From Pseudomicrostroma phylloplanum (Eukaryota; Basidiomycota; Exobasidiomycetes; Microstromatales), in contig BCHS01000005.1 of the NCBI GenBank assembly GCA_039545275.1, positions 868,001 through 932,000 on the forward strand: a stretch of 64,000 nt of DNA, given 5' to 3'. Shown in pieces: positions 51,478 to 62,686 of the stretch. Position 1 is the first letter of the stretch; each line of letters starts with the position of its first letter. A program made the position numbers and the translations under genes. The notes beneath the pieces are model-generated. The model was not told the origin of the DNA. It ran no database searches and saw only the letters and a list, made by a program, of their open reading frames with translations.

Positions 51478-54333
51478 ATGTATACTGCTGTTGAGCCCTT
51501 GCACGGCCACTTCACCTATCAGCCAGGCAACAGCGCCTTGTCACACAGTCAAGGCACATCCAACGCCCATCGATCTATGATGAACCAGCAACCGCACTAC
51601 CAGCAGCTGCAGCAGGGCGCACCCTCCAGCGCTTCCTCTTCCTCTTCCTCCTCTGCAGCCGCCTCGGCCTTTATGAATGGAGGGACACCAGGCTCGCAGC
51701 AAGACTACTACAACACTCTAACGGATGCACAAGTGGCTGAATTCTTTGCTGATGCGGGAAGGGCAGCAGGAGTAGTGTCTGTTGATCCGTCCGGGAACAA
51801 TGGCGGTGCCATGAACTCGTATGGAGACGCGCACATGGGCAATGCTGCGATGGCGGGAGAAGGCATGCATACAGGCTCTCAGTCCGGAACGCCGTCGTCC
51901 CACCTGTCGCCTGCAGAGGTGGGCATCAACATCCCTCTTCCTCAAGATCCTCGTGGGGGCCTCAGGCAATCCGGCGCTGCGCAAGGGTCAGCACGTAGTA
52001 GCATCGTCGGTACAGTCCCCAGCCATCTGATGTCAGATATGCACCAACTGCAGGCTACGCCGACTCAACAGTCTCCCTTCGTGGGAGCTTCTGCCAGTCT
52101 CCACGAGTCTCCGCTATCTTCTTCGCCGACAGTCCTTCACAACGGCAGTCCGATGGGTCAATATCAACAGCTGCAGCATCGCCAAGGCTCGAGAGATCAG
52201 AACAGCGCCATCTTCAACAATACTGCGGGCCGTTCGAACCTTGTCCCGGGAAGGTCGAACAGCGGCGCCTCCACAAGCGGTGCGATTCCCATCTCTCGGG
52301 GTCCATCTCCAGGCCCCAAGTCCGAGATTGGGGTTTCAGATCGTGGCATGCCATCTCCGCAAGACCTCGACAAGGACGGGGATACGGGAGGCGAGAAGCG
52401 CCAGTCCAATCGCTTCGTCTACAAGCTGATGAAGATGGTGTCCGATCCGGAGAGCCAACACCTCATCTCCTTCAACCCTTCGGGTACGAGCGTCGTTGTC
52501 ACGAACTTTGATGATTTCGCAAAGGATGTCCTGCCAAAGCATTTCAAGCATAGCAACTTCTCAAGCTTCATCAGACAATTGAACATGTTAGTATCCAGAA
52601 GGTAACGAGTCGTATCCCTCGTCATAGCTGCTGACACTCTCTTCCTCTTCCTCATCGACAGGTATGGCTTCTACAAGGTGAACAAAACTCCTCGAGGACA
52701 GCGCAACTCCAACGACATGCAAGTATGGGAATTCTCTCACCCCAAGTTCATCAAGGGCCGGGCAGACTTACTCGATGAGATCCGCCGCAAGGCTCTAGAT
52801 AACGACCATGGCCGAGGCGAAGCTCGAGACCTGCAATTCAACATGTCAATGGGTCAAATGCAGCTCCGCCACCACCTAGAAGAGGTGCAGTGGCGCCTTG
52901 ATCAGACGATGGAGCAAAACATGCAGCTGCGCGACTTTAGTCTTTCGCTTCGAAAGACGCTAATCGACGTTCTAGAGTACGTCAAGGTCACCAATGGTGG
53001 GCAGCTGCCGTTCGATGTCAATCTACCTGGCACCGAAATGCTGACGAGCATGACGCCAATGATGAGCTCAGGGTCGTTCATGGGCGGCAACGGAGCAGGC
53101 GACGGGGGCTGGGACGGCCTGCCTCAACAACCCAATTCGGTCCCCCTACATGGTCACCAGCAGGACGGGCCGTCCATCTTTGTCACTGAGCCGAGCTATG
53201 CGACTTCGATGGGCGGTGGCCCTTCGACTAGCATGGGAGGTGGCCTGCAGATGTCTTCCTTACCTCCATCGCCGCATCACGACGGAGGAGGCGCCTTCTC
53301 AATGGCTCAGTTCCAGCATGTTTCACCTCTGGGGTCACGCAGAGTCTCGAATACCTCTTTGAACGGCAGAGATGTTACTTCGAGCGATCTGCTCGACCCA
53401 AACACAGGTGGACCCATGCCGACCGTACTCAATCAAAGCGGAGTGCCCATCATGATGCCTCCTTCCACTGCGAGCGGGAGACTAGGGGGCGGAGACGTCT
53501 TCAATTCCACTCCCGAGAGGATGATGAGCCGTGACAGCCGGCCGATGACGGCCCCGCAAGAGTCGCCCTTGGGTAGAGGCATCGCTTCTATGCCGCGGCG
53601 GTCATTTTCTCGCCAGAACAGCGGACTGGCAGTCGATACGACTCCGAGCTTCGTCTCCTCGCCAGACGGAGATCGTGGATCTTGGTCAGCAGTTGAGGTC
53701 AACTCCCCGAGCGCTTTCGGCGATGGGACGCCGGCGAGCGCCACCGGACCTAGCCCGCACCACCCTTCCATGATCCCTCCAGGGCAGCGAGGGCAGATGT
53801 TGCTCCAGCAAGGCGGTGGTTTATTTGCCTCGGCGGTGAATACGCCTCTTCCCCCATCACCAGCACCTCATCATCACATGCAAATACAAATGCAAAACGG
53901 GGCCATCTACGCCTCCCCGATCCCTGATGGGATGTTTGGGTTCCACCCGCCGCCTCTGCCCCACCATCACCAGCAGCACCAGCAGCAGCAGGGCCCGCAC
54001 CATGGCCTTGGACTTGCAGTGGGTACGCCCGGCAGCGGGGGCATCTCCCCGCACATGATGTCCAACGGCTTCAGCAATGGCGCTCCGCACCACGGCGAAG
54101 CAGGGCTGGGTCTGAGCTATGCAGGCAGCAGCGTCTTCCTCGATGATGGCGCAGGCGGAGGCGCGGGCGGAGGGGCCGATGGGGGTGGGCTGCTACAGCA
54201 GCCCAATGCAAAGGCGATGCGCACGCCGCTGAAGCGTACTGCGAGCTCCTCGGCTGACCAGGCTGCGATGGCGCGTGCGGCCTCGATGGAGGCGGCGCTG
54301 GCTAGTGTGGGCAAGAGGAAGACGGCTTCGTGA
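51478..54333 (+). CDS. HSF1: Heat-shock-factor-type transcription factor
   Basis: Exons 51478-52586 and 52662-54333 give 926 residues. The single intron uses the only GTTAGT donor in the window and lies inside the DNA-binding domain, after SSFIRQLNM. The join restores RQLNMYGFYKVNKTPRGQR. The HSF DNA-binding domain spans about residues 307-415 (NRFVYKLMKMV, LPKHFKHSNFSSFIRQLN, VWEFSHPKFIKGRADLLDEI). A coiled-coil region follows (LRHHLEEVQWRLDQTMEQNM). The N-terminal 300 residues are Gln/Ser/Gly-rich, and the C-terminal part is Pro/Gly/His-rich and likely activating. There is no response-regulator domain, so it is not Skn7-like. It probably trimerises and binds heat-shock elements. The symbol is by domain likeness; Sfl1-type repressors are the main alternative. 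Confidence 0.85.
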
Positions 54334-54753
54334 GACGAGGTGAAGAGTCCTGTGGAAAGCATGGTAGGAGGGTCATAGAAGGAGGACGAGGGGAGACGGC
54401 AGAAGTACGCTCGTGTTACGCTACCTAGATGTATACTCTCATTCGGGCTCTGTCACCAGTACTGCACGCACCTACCTTGGGGCTTCTGTCATCTCCTTGC
54501 TCTTCATCTCTGCTACGCTACAGCGATGTATCAATCCTTCTTTGGGCCTCACTGCCGCTCCTATAGCCCCCTCCACCCTCTCTGTCGTCACCACAGTGTC
54601 CATAAGCTATCTCACGTCCATGCAAAGTTGAACGAATTACATACCTCCAGAGCTCTATATGAGAGCATCACTACAGCTGACATTTCCTACCCCACTCTTT
54701 CCCCCTTCAGTATCTATACTCCCTCTCCCCGCTGCCCAAGCCCCACTCCAGAT
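54334..54753. other. Convergent 3' region
   Basis: 420 bp between the HSF stop and the stop of the small hypothetical gene; nothing recognised. Confidence 0.5.
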
Positions 54754-55495
54754 CTAAATACCTCCCTGTGCCCCCTTGCCCTGAGCCTCCGCCTCTGCCC
54801 GCTTCGTGCTCGGGTGCTTCACCTCCTCGGGCAGCGTGTGCGACTCGCCCCGCACGCGCGCAGCGCCCTGCTGCACTTCATGGTCTTTGCCGAAGACTTT
54901 ACCTGCGAAGTACCTGCAGGACACGAGGGCACCAAGGTAAAAGCAATAATTAGTGGAGAGAAAGGGTAAGAAGAAGGAAGTAGAAGTCAGGTCAGGAACG
55001 ATTCGCATATCGCTCAAGCTCGGCACGCTCGCCAGCTCGTCCAGGCACTCATACTCACTTCGCGTGTCCCTTCACCTGCTCTCCAAAAGGCACCTCCTTA
55101 CCCCCCTCAACACCAAATACCGGCGCCTCGCTCGCACTCTTTGGGATCTCGGGATCCATGCCCGCGTGACCGGGAATAGCGGCCGACTGGGCTTCGGAGC
55201 TGGAGAGCTTGCCGGGACCAGTACCGGTACCGGAGCCGGGACCGGATGTGGGGGCAGTGGTAGCGCCAGTGCCAGTGGTTGAGCTGGGGCCGGTGCCGGA
55301 GGTGATGGAAGAAGGGAAGGACTCTGCCGGCGCAGGAACCGTCCCTGAGTGCGTACCGGGGACCGTACTCCCCGCACCGCTAGTGGCTCCAGCGCCGTGC
55401 GTGGGTGCATGACCGGGCGCGCCACCAGCGAGGGGAGGAGCGGCACTCGAAGTGCTGGTTGAGTGTGAGTGCGAGTGCAATGGGTTGGTTGACAT
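54754..55495 (-). CDS. Small conserved fungal hypothetical protein
   Basis: Exons 55495-55059 and 54913-54754 give 198 residues; the intron starts GTGAGT, phase 2. Residues 1-110 are Ser/Thr/Gly/Pro/His low complexity. The conserved part is built by the join: PFGEQVKGHAKYFAGKVFGK then DHEVQQGAARVRGE. This FxxQVKGxAKxxAGKxxG(K)xxxxxxGxxxxxGE pattern is one I have seen in small, uncharacterised fungal proteins. The tail is charged and rich in Lys/Glu/Ala. There is no signal peptide or membrane segment. Function unknown. Confidence 0.75.
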
Positions 55496-56116
55496 GCTTG
55501 CTGTTTATCGCTTGACTGCTAATACTTGGTTCAGATGTCTGTAGCTTGTATCTACGCAAGTGACTATTGACGGATACGGAAGTAGAAAGAAGGGGAAGAG
55601 TTACTCTCTCTCAATTACCTTGCGTGCGTGCGTTGCGTGCGGATATGGATCCAAGGCTGGGAGAAAGTGGACCCTGCGTAGGTAGTGCTTTGTGCGGAGG
55701 CATGACGTCATTCCGCCTGGGCATCGACACTTCTGCCGCTACAGAGACACCGCCCTCTCCGGACAGGCCATCGAGCATCACAAGCACAAGCACAACTCCC
55801 AAGTCCCAAGTCTCATCGCGGCAGACGGCAGACGGCAGACAGCAGACAGCTCCGTTGGTCGTTGATCGTTGGTCGAGTAGTGTGACTGGAATTGTGATTG
55901 GCATTGGAACTAGGATTGGACAAAGGTAGCGCTGTTTACTTCCAGACACACGTCGTAGCAAAGTAGGGCAGGCGCCAGGCGACTGGAAACGGAAAAAGAG
56001 GAGAGAACTGAATGGCAAAAGTGGTGACTGTCCCAGTCCGAGTCCTAATCCAAATCCGAGCCTTGGTCCTTTCGGTAGCCCATATCAAATTCTCACTCCT
56101 TCGCTCTCGCTCCCTC
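55496..56116 (-). other. Intergenic: small-gene promoter and DNM1 3' region
   Basis: 621 bp with no supported exon. A short GGCAGAC direct repeat lies at about 55821-55850. Confidence 0.5.
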
Positions 56117-58865
56117 TCAAATCCCACTCAACAAGCCCATCGCCTCCTTGTACGTCTTCAACAACTCCACAAGTCTCGCCCTCTCACTGCGCAACGTCTC
56201 ATCCTCCTCCAGCAAACTCCCAAACAACGTCTCCTTGTACAAGTTCGCCACGAGCCGATTCTGTACCGACTCTCTTGAAAAGTTGACCAAGAGGTGCATG
56301 ACTGCCTTTGGTACCAAGTCCTGGATGGATTGACGGACGATGCTAAAGTAGGATCCGATTAAAGAGCGGATCAGGGATGTTTCCAGCACCTCGCGTTCAG
56401 AGAGACCGAGATGGTCGCTTGATGAGGGGTCGAAGGANCCCCCGCCGGCGCCGCCCCCAGAGAGGAAAGGAGCGGTGGCTTCGAGGTGCTTGTCGAGGGA
56501 CTTCATGTCGTAGGCGGCACTGCTGCCCTCCAAGCCCGTGCGGCCCGCCATGGGGTTGGGCTTGTGGTGCATGCGAGCAGAAGAGTTGCCCATACCTCCG
56601 CTGCCCGGGTAGCCAAAGTGGTCCGACGCGCCGCCGCCACCGAGGACAGAGTGACGGTGAGCTGCGGGCGCTGCTGGGCCCATACCCGGCACGGACTGAG
56701 CACCACCTGGACCTCCTCCGCTTCCTGGCACACCTGACGCTCCACCGAAAAAGTAGTCCAAGAAGGACTCTCGTGCAGAGGGAGGAGCACTGCTGTTGTC
56801 GTGGAGGTGCGAAGAGGTAGAGAGGTTGTGCTGGTGGTGAGATTGTTGCTGCTGCTGCTGGTTGCGAGAAGCAGGACTGCTGCTATCGCTACCGCCTCCG
56901 TTGGCACCGCCACGAGCGCCACTAGTGGTACTCCTGTTGTTGCCTCGGGACGAGTGCTTCAGGTTGGCCGTACTGCCATTGATCGTCGAGCTGTTGCGCG
57001 AGGTGGGCTCGTTGTCATCATCGTCCTCATCCACAATGGCCGCTCCACCCTGTTCGGACTCAAATGACGATTTCCTCTGGTCGATCATCTGCCTCTGCTG
57101 GTTCTGATTCCCCTCTCTAGTCTCCCTAGCAATGTTGGCAGAGTCTTGCACAAAGGCAGGATGGTTCGTGTTGATGTACGCAGCCTGGATATCGATCAGG
57201 CTCTGCACGTATTCGCTCGTGGGACCCAGCCTCTCCCTCAGCAGCTCCGAGACGACCTCGATAAGCTGTGCGTGCAGACGTGGGAAGCGCTCCAGCTCCT
57301 TGGAGGTGCAGTTGTGGCAGATCTTCATGAGCTCCTCGTACACTAGCTCCACACATCGCAGGGAAGGTGGCTCAAGGAGCTTGATCTGGGGCTTGATCAG
57401 CAGCTCAAAGGCCGCCTCGGGGACAAAGAGGCTCGGGCGAGGACCAGTCGAGTTACGAATGGCAGTGCGGATGTCCTGCACGGTAAGGTTCGTCGTGGGG
57501 TTGATACTATCCAGGGCGTGACCAAAAACATCGTGGAAGATGTAGTAGACACGAGCACCACCGCAGAGCTCCTTTGTCGAAATGTCAAAAGTGGTACCAT
57601 CGATGGAGGCCACAAAGTCTCGTGCGAACTGAGTCATCAGCTTCAAGATAAGAGTTCCTCTGTGAGCATCGCCCAAGAAAGCGGTATCGCCGAAGGCAGC
57701 GAGCTCCTGCTGCGTCTGGCCCATCAGCGTGTTCAATCGAGCCTTCATGTCCGGCAGCTTGTCTCGAATGTGGTTCATCAACACCGAGTTGAGCGTCTTG
57801 GCAAGGTACTTGGTACCGCACCGGTGGGCAATGTTCCTGTACGCTGGATGGGAGCGGAAGAATTCCTCTTCCTTTCTGCGAGCGTAGAGCATAGAGACGT
57901 TTCCATTGATGTCCTGCTGCGATCGGTTGACGACTCCGATGAATCCCAGCTTGAGAGGGTAGACCCTGCCTGTGAGAATGTCAAGAGCATGTGTGCCCTG
58001 GTCCATCAGATCCAATTTTGTGAGGACACCAATCGTCCTTCGGCCCTGCGGGTCGATGGCGCGGGCAAGCTTCAGACTGTCTGAGTTCGCCAGGTCCACA
58101 TTGGCTGGGCTGACGGCAATGATGATGCAGTTGGGCTTGGAGATGTAGCTCGACACCAGTCCGTAGATCTGCCTCTCGATGTCCGAAGGCTGATCACCGA
58201 CGGGGATCTTGGTCAATCCAGGCAGATCCACCAGGGTCAAGTTGAGCACATTCGGGCTGAAGATCTTGAGATGGATGGGCAACTTGCTGACTCCCTTGTT
58301 CTGCCCAGCCACCCTGAACGTCTCATTTTCAATCTCCTTTCGAATCTCTCCAAAGTCGGTAAAGCGCTTATCGAGGTGGAGAAACTCTCCATACTCTGTC
58401 CCTGGAGCGAGGAAGGAAGAGGAGGAAGAGGAGTGGTTGCGGTAGGACGAGGAGGGAGATGTGCCTGGGGAAGAAGAGGAAGAGGGGTCGCCCGTTGCGT
58501 ATGGGTCTGCCTTGGCATCTGTTTGCGGTGGTGGTGTGTGGACTAGCTGGAGTACCAAGGGGCGGCGAGTGACGATGCCTGAACCTCGAGGAAGAAAGTC
58601 TTTACCGACGATGCTATCAGAGAGAGAGGAGAAGAGGGAGACAGACGTACAAGAGGATTGCCACAATCATTTCATCAGCCGTCTAGCATTCCTCGCTGGT
58701 GTTCCTCTCTCCTCTACTATGTTGCACTCACGTCTCCAAGACACTACTCTTTCCCGAGCTCTGTGCTCCCACTACTACGCATTGTGGCAGGTCTACGGTC
58801 TCTCCACCAATGGCAGAGAATGTGTCCTGCAGTCGATTGACGACCTTGATCAGATCGACGTCCAT
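56117..58865 (-). CDS. DNM1: Dynamin-related GTPase Dnm1
   Basis: Exons 58865-58732 and 58613-56117 give 876 residues; donor GTGAGT, phase 2. Exon 1 reads [20 protein letters not shown] and holds the P-loop GAQSSGKSS. The join restores [21 protein letters not shown]3 is DLPG, G4 is TKLD. The middle/stalk region follows (SRQ-type [20 protein letters not shown], then RDFVASIDG), then a long variable insert B rich in Ser/Gly/Asn/Gln (about 560-760). The C-terminal GED includes [20 protein letters not shown]. It is the mitochondrial and peroxisomal fission dynamin. One ambiguous base (n at 56438) makes a single residue in the variable insert undefined; the frame is unaffected. Confidence 0.94.
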
Positions 58866-59514
58866 GGCTATGATAGATGTGTGTGGTGAGAAGGTGTGAG
58901 AGAGAGTGAGGGGTGGGAGTGGAGTTGGGGTGGAGAAGAACCTTCTTCTTCCTCTTTTTCGAAAAGACAGCGATGGGCCCGCTGGGTGGATGACCTGGTG
59001 AGCTGGGCAGACGAGGCAATACCTATACCTGCTCTTCCTTGCCTTGTACTCTGCCTAGCAGTGCGAGGACGAAGGTATGATGGTGGAGAGTGCGAGTGCG
59101 AGTGCGGAGAGGGAAGACCGTCGAAGGGCGTGTGTGTGTGTGTGTGTGCGCGTGTGTGTGTGAAGTCTGGCTCGCAGAGGCGGTGAGGCGGTGGAAGCGG
59201 CGCCGGCGGGGGGCGGGGCGGGGCGGGGCGGCGGCTGGTGTGGTCTCTGTCTGTGCCTGGCCCACGCACGCGCCCCGCCTGTGTTGATCTCTCACAGGCG
59301 CACTCAGGGGGCGGGGGCGAGGAGGGGGAGATGCGCGCGCTCAGCACTCGCCGCCCCCGCACACACAAACACACACACGCCCACGCCCACACTCCTTAGT
59401 CGCCGCTACCTCGGGCCGCCGGTACTGACTGACGGTCATCATGATGCCATTGAAGATGTGGATGTTACATATTCTATCGCAACGATGACAGAGCTTCATG
59501 AGAGTCTATACACT
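58866..59514 (-). promoter_or_regulatory. DNM1 upstream region and DUF7704-like 3' region
   Basis: About 650 bp. It contains a GT/CG dinucleotide tract (59130-59162) and a G-rich run with four or more G-tracts (59207-59232) that could form a G-quadruplex on the plus strand. Confidence 0.6.
59130..59162 (+). repeat. GT dinucleotide microsatellite
   Basis: Alternating TG run with a short internal CGCG interruption, in the DNM1 upstream region. Confidence 0.9.
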
Positions 59515-60375
59515 CTATTGTTTCTTCCCTCCCTTGCTCCCCCTTGTGCTGCTTCCGCTCCTCCTCCTCCCCACTCCCGCCATCCATAGACTCCGAGCGA
59601 CAAACAGCCCAATCGTCGCCAGCACATTGCCTGCCAGCAGCGGGTTCCAGCTCGTAGGGTTGGAGGCAAGGTAGACAATTTTGCTCGAGAGGGTGGAGAA
59701 GTCCAGAATGGAGGTGGTGGGTTGAGGTGGTAGTAGCTGGAGAGTGAGGAGGATGTGGATCCCTGTGAGTGGGGGGGGGGGGGGGGGGAGAAGCGGGGGG
59801 CAGTCTTAGCAAGTGAAGCAGAAAGGTATAAGCTAAACAGGCGGCGCTCCACTCACAATCAGCAATGCCCAGTGCAATAAGCATGTTCCTGGTAATCTTC
59901 TCTGCCGCCCGAATCGAGTGGGGGGTAGCCGTCTTGGGGTCGCAGAGGGTGGACCGCACAGTTGGGATGACAAACGACGAGAGCATGGCCAGGAGGAGGT
60001 AGCCTGATCGCAGCGCCAAAATAAGAAACAGTAGTCAGCAGGTCTCTCCTCCATTGACTGACTGTGAGTCTCCCCCGCCTTCAGCTACCACTCACAGCTC
60101 CCCAACTGGCTCACAGCCACTCTCCCCTCCTCTCCCAGGGCAAGTAAGCTGGCACTACTCCCACCCGTCACACCCTTTAATACCGCCTTGACACCACCTG
60201 AGCCTGCCAGACTGCCCCTGAATGCCTGCGGGATGAGATCGTGGTAGAATTGCTCCGGGGTGAAGATGGCTACGTATGCTCCTGCGCACGTGGTGAGAGG
60301 CTCGACGAAGGCGAAGAAGACGAACCAAGGGAGGGGGAGGGGATCGAAAGGGGGCAAAGAGGTAGAAGAGGACAT
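59515..60375 (-). CDS. DUF7704-like small membrane protein
   Basis: Exons 60375-60096, 60003-59857 and 59762-59515 give 224 residues; both donors are GTGAGT, and all joins are phase 1. Helices: WFVFFAFVEPLTTCAGAYVA, YLLLAMLSSFVIPTV, NMLIALGIADCWIHILLTLQ across the second join, and LLAGNVLATIGLFVARSLW. The opening (FxxVEPLxxxxGAY, then a short loop with YHDLIPQAF) matches the fungal DUF7704 pattern of four-helix proteins of unknown function. The C terminus is basic (RRRSGSSTRGSKGGKKQ). The second intron contains an 18-nt C run (coding strand) just upstream of its 3' splice site. Function unknown. Confidence 0.8.
59771..59788 (+). repeat. 18-nt poly-G (poly-C on coding strand) inside an intron
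   Basis: Uninterrupted run of 18 G on the plus strand. It lies in the second intron of the DUF7704-like gene and forms its polypyrimidine tract. Confidence 0.9.
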
Positions 60376-60615
60376 GATGGCAATGGCAATAGGTATGTCT
60401 GAATAAGAGGTATGGGTAGGTAAGGAAGCGGAAATGGTGTCAAAGAATACGTAGAATATGCGGAGAAGCGCCTGTCAGGGCGGCGCCATGTTCCGCGTTC
60501 CGCGTCTGCAACGAGTGGAGGCAGGAAATGCGGAAAGGGAAGCATCGTCGGTCAGTCACCATTCCTTCCTACACCAACTAACCGCGATATACCACCACCG
60601 CCATTCCCGTCGGCC
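60376..60615. promoter_or_regulatory. Short divergent promoter
   Basis: 240 bp between divergent starts. TTCCGCGTTCCGCG lies at about 60491-60504, similar to the TTCCGCG elements in the DUF1772/RRP40 promoter. Confidence 0.45.
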
Positions 60616-62439
60616 ATGCGCCCCGTACCAACCCTCTCCTCTGCTCTCCCAGCAGGCGGAGGCTTCTTCCTCCCATCCTACGAATCCACCTCCGCCTCCG
60701 CCTCTGCCTGTTCCTCGTCCAGCTCAACAAACCTCGCTCCGTTGCCCACCGAACCGCAAGATGCCCTCCGTCTCTCCCCCGTGCAGCTCACGCGGTTGCG
60801 CTCCCACCTCGACTCGCGCATACTCTCCATCCAGCGTAGATGGGCGAAGCGCTTTCACCACCAGCAGCAGCAACACCAGCAGACATTCAGCGAAGGAGGA
60901 GCAGGAGCAGGAGCAGGAGCAGCAGGAGCAGGTGAGGCAAGTGCAAGCGGCAGCTCAGCCCCCGATCCGCTCATCAGCGGCGGCCCTCCGCTCGACTCGG
61001 TGGGCAAGTACGTCAGCGCGTGGACGGACGAGGTACTCCCACTGTTGGTGCGGGTGGATCCAGTAGGGGCGAGCCAGAGCACGACGCTTGTGGCGTATGC
61101 GATGCGCATGACGGAGCTGCTGCTCATGGGAACTGTGGGGTATGAGTCGCTAGAGGATAGGGAGGGGGAGGGGGCGAGCCATTCCCATGGGGATCAAGGC
61201 GGTGATGGAGGAGAGCAACAACAACAGCCACAACAGTCTTCGACCTCGGGTCTGACGAGACTCCTACAAGCCCTCTATCTCCTCGACGCACTCTGGGCCT
61301 CTCTCCTCGCCGGACGACGTCTCTCCCTCCCGCACGCCCTCGCACGATCTTACGCTTCCCTCTCTCTAGTCTCTTCCACCAACACCTCCTCAACCACCTC
61401 TTCCGCTGCTGCTGGAGCACCAGGAGCACCTGCCCCCGCAGCACCCACGCGCGACTCGCTCCCCCTCTCCGGATCGCTGGGCATAAAGACCCTCTCGGGG
61501 ACAGATCGCGTACGGCTGCGCAATCTTCTCGTCGACAGGCGAAGCGAGGTGAGACGGTGGGTCGGTGAAGTGCTGGGTGTTGTGCTTGCTGGACCTGCTC
61601 CTGGAGAGGAAGAAGACGATCAAGAACTGCCTGGAGGTGGACCGAGCAGGTTGAGTGGAGTGGCCCGGGGCTCGATGCCGCCTATGCAGGGGAGGAGCGG
61701 GAGGAGGAAGAAAAGGGGAAGGGCGGCGCTTGTTGAATCGCAGGATCCTATCGAACATGCATCGCAGAGGGATGGAATTGTCGAGGAGGTCAAGGAGGAG
61801 AGCGACGCCGAGAATCACACTGTGCGCCCAGCACCTGCTGCTGCTCCTGCGGCAAAGAGACGCAAGCGCACTCGAGGCGATACGAAGCGCGCTACCCAAA
61901 TAAAGGAGGAGGCCGTCGACGACGCGGTGGATCATGACGACGACGACGAAGAGGAGATGGAAGAAGTGACTGTCCCCGCCCATGCAGAAAACGGGACTCG
62001 GCCACAACCTGAGCCCAGAGTCAAGCAGGAGCAGATTGAGGAAGAGGACAAGGCAGATGAAGCCGAGGCGGAGACGGAGGAGCATCGTCACTACCAGGCT
62101 CTCTTCGATCGCAAAATCGAGCTGGACGACGATGACGATGACGATGATGTTGATGACGATGAGGACGATGAAGACGAAGGCAAGCATGAAGAGGCAGACG
62201 AAGATCTGGGGCAGAACGAAGCAGGAGGTGGAGAAGAAGCAGCGGACTCGCACGTTGACCTGCAGGCGAGTTCCCTCCCCGCAGAGGTCAACGGCAACGT
62301 CAACAGTGAAGGCAATGGCAGTGCCAATGGCCACGGCCACGGCCACGCAGACATGGGCCGCTTGGGGTCCTTTGAGCTCGACGTGCTCCTGGCGCGCCTC
62401 TTCTCGCGGTCCCTCGCTTTGCTAGAGCGTCTGGAATGA
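60616..62439 (+). CDS. Hypothetical acidic protein
   Basis: A single exon encodes 607 residues from an ATG at 60616. I do not recognise the family. The first 310 residues have helical stretches (LSPVQLTRLRSHLDSRILSI, DEVLPLLVRVD, LTRLLQALYLLDALWASLLA, LRNLLVDRRSEVRRWVGEVL) separated by Ser/Gln/Gly/Ala runs. A basic patch resembling a nuclear signal follows (AKRRKRTRG). The C-terminal third is highly acidic, with a run of Asp/Glu of about 25 residues (nt 62117-62180). It ends in a hydrophobic helix (FELDVLLARLFSRSLALLER). The layout suggests a nuclear, chromatin- or transcription-associated protein, which is inference only. No TM or signal peptide. Confidence 0.7.
   Translation: MRPVPTLSSALPAGGGFFLPSYESTSASASACSSSSSTNLAPLPTEPQDALRLSPVQLTRLRSHLDSRILSIQRRWAKRFHHQQQQHQQTFSEGGAGAGAGAAGAGEASASGSSAPDPLISGGPPLDSVGKYVSAWTDEVLPLLVRVDPVGASQSTTLVAYAMRMTELLLMGTVGYESLEDREGEGASHSHGDQGGDGGEQQQQPQQSSTSGLTRLLQALYLLDALWASLLAGRRLSLPHALARSYASLSLVSSTNTSSTTSSAAAGAPGAPAPAAPTRDSLPLSGSLGIKTLSGTDRVRLRNLLVDRRSEVRRWVGEVLGVVLAGPAPGEEEDDQELPGGGPSRLSGVARGSMPPMQGRSGRRKKRGRAALVESQDPIEHASQRDGIVEEVKEESDAENHTVRPAPAAAPAAKRRKRTRGDTKRATQIKEEAVDDAVDHDDDDEEEMEEVTVPAHAENGTRPQPEPRVKQEQIEEEDKADEAEAETEEHRHYQALFDRKIELDDDDDDDDVDDDEDDEDEGKHEEADEDLGQNEAGGGEEAADSHVDLQASSLPAEVNGNVNSEGNGSANGHGHGHADMGRLGSFELDVLLARLFSRSLALLERLE
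60895..60935 (+). repeat. GGAGCA hexanucleotide repeat in coding sequence
   Basis: Tandem GGAGCA units encoding alternating Gly-Ala in the acidic hypothetical protein. Confidence 0.85.
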
Positions 62440-62686
62440 GTGAGCGAGTGAGTGAGCCGCAGGAGCCGAGGGAGGGAGGGAGCCAGGAGGGGCTGAATAA
62501 ATGGACAGAAGGGGTATCTTGTATTTCTCTTCTCTTCTGCCTGCCCTTGCAATGGCATCGCAGTCGTACTGTACATTCTACACCAACCCATCTCATACCG
62601 CCACACGTCTCTCCCCCACTTTGTGTGTGTGTGCATGACTTCCTCTCGCATACCGAGCACGCAGATCCTCCCTTCCACCCTCCACT

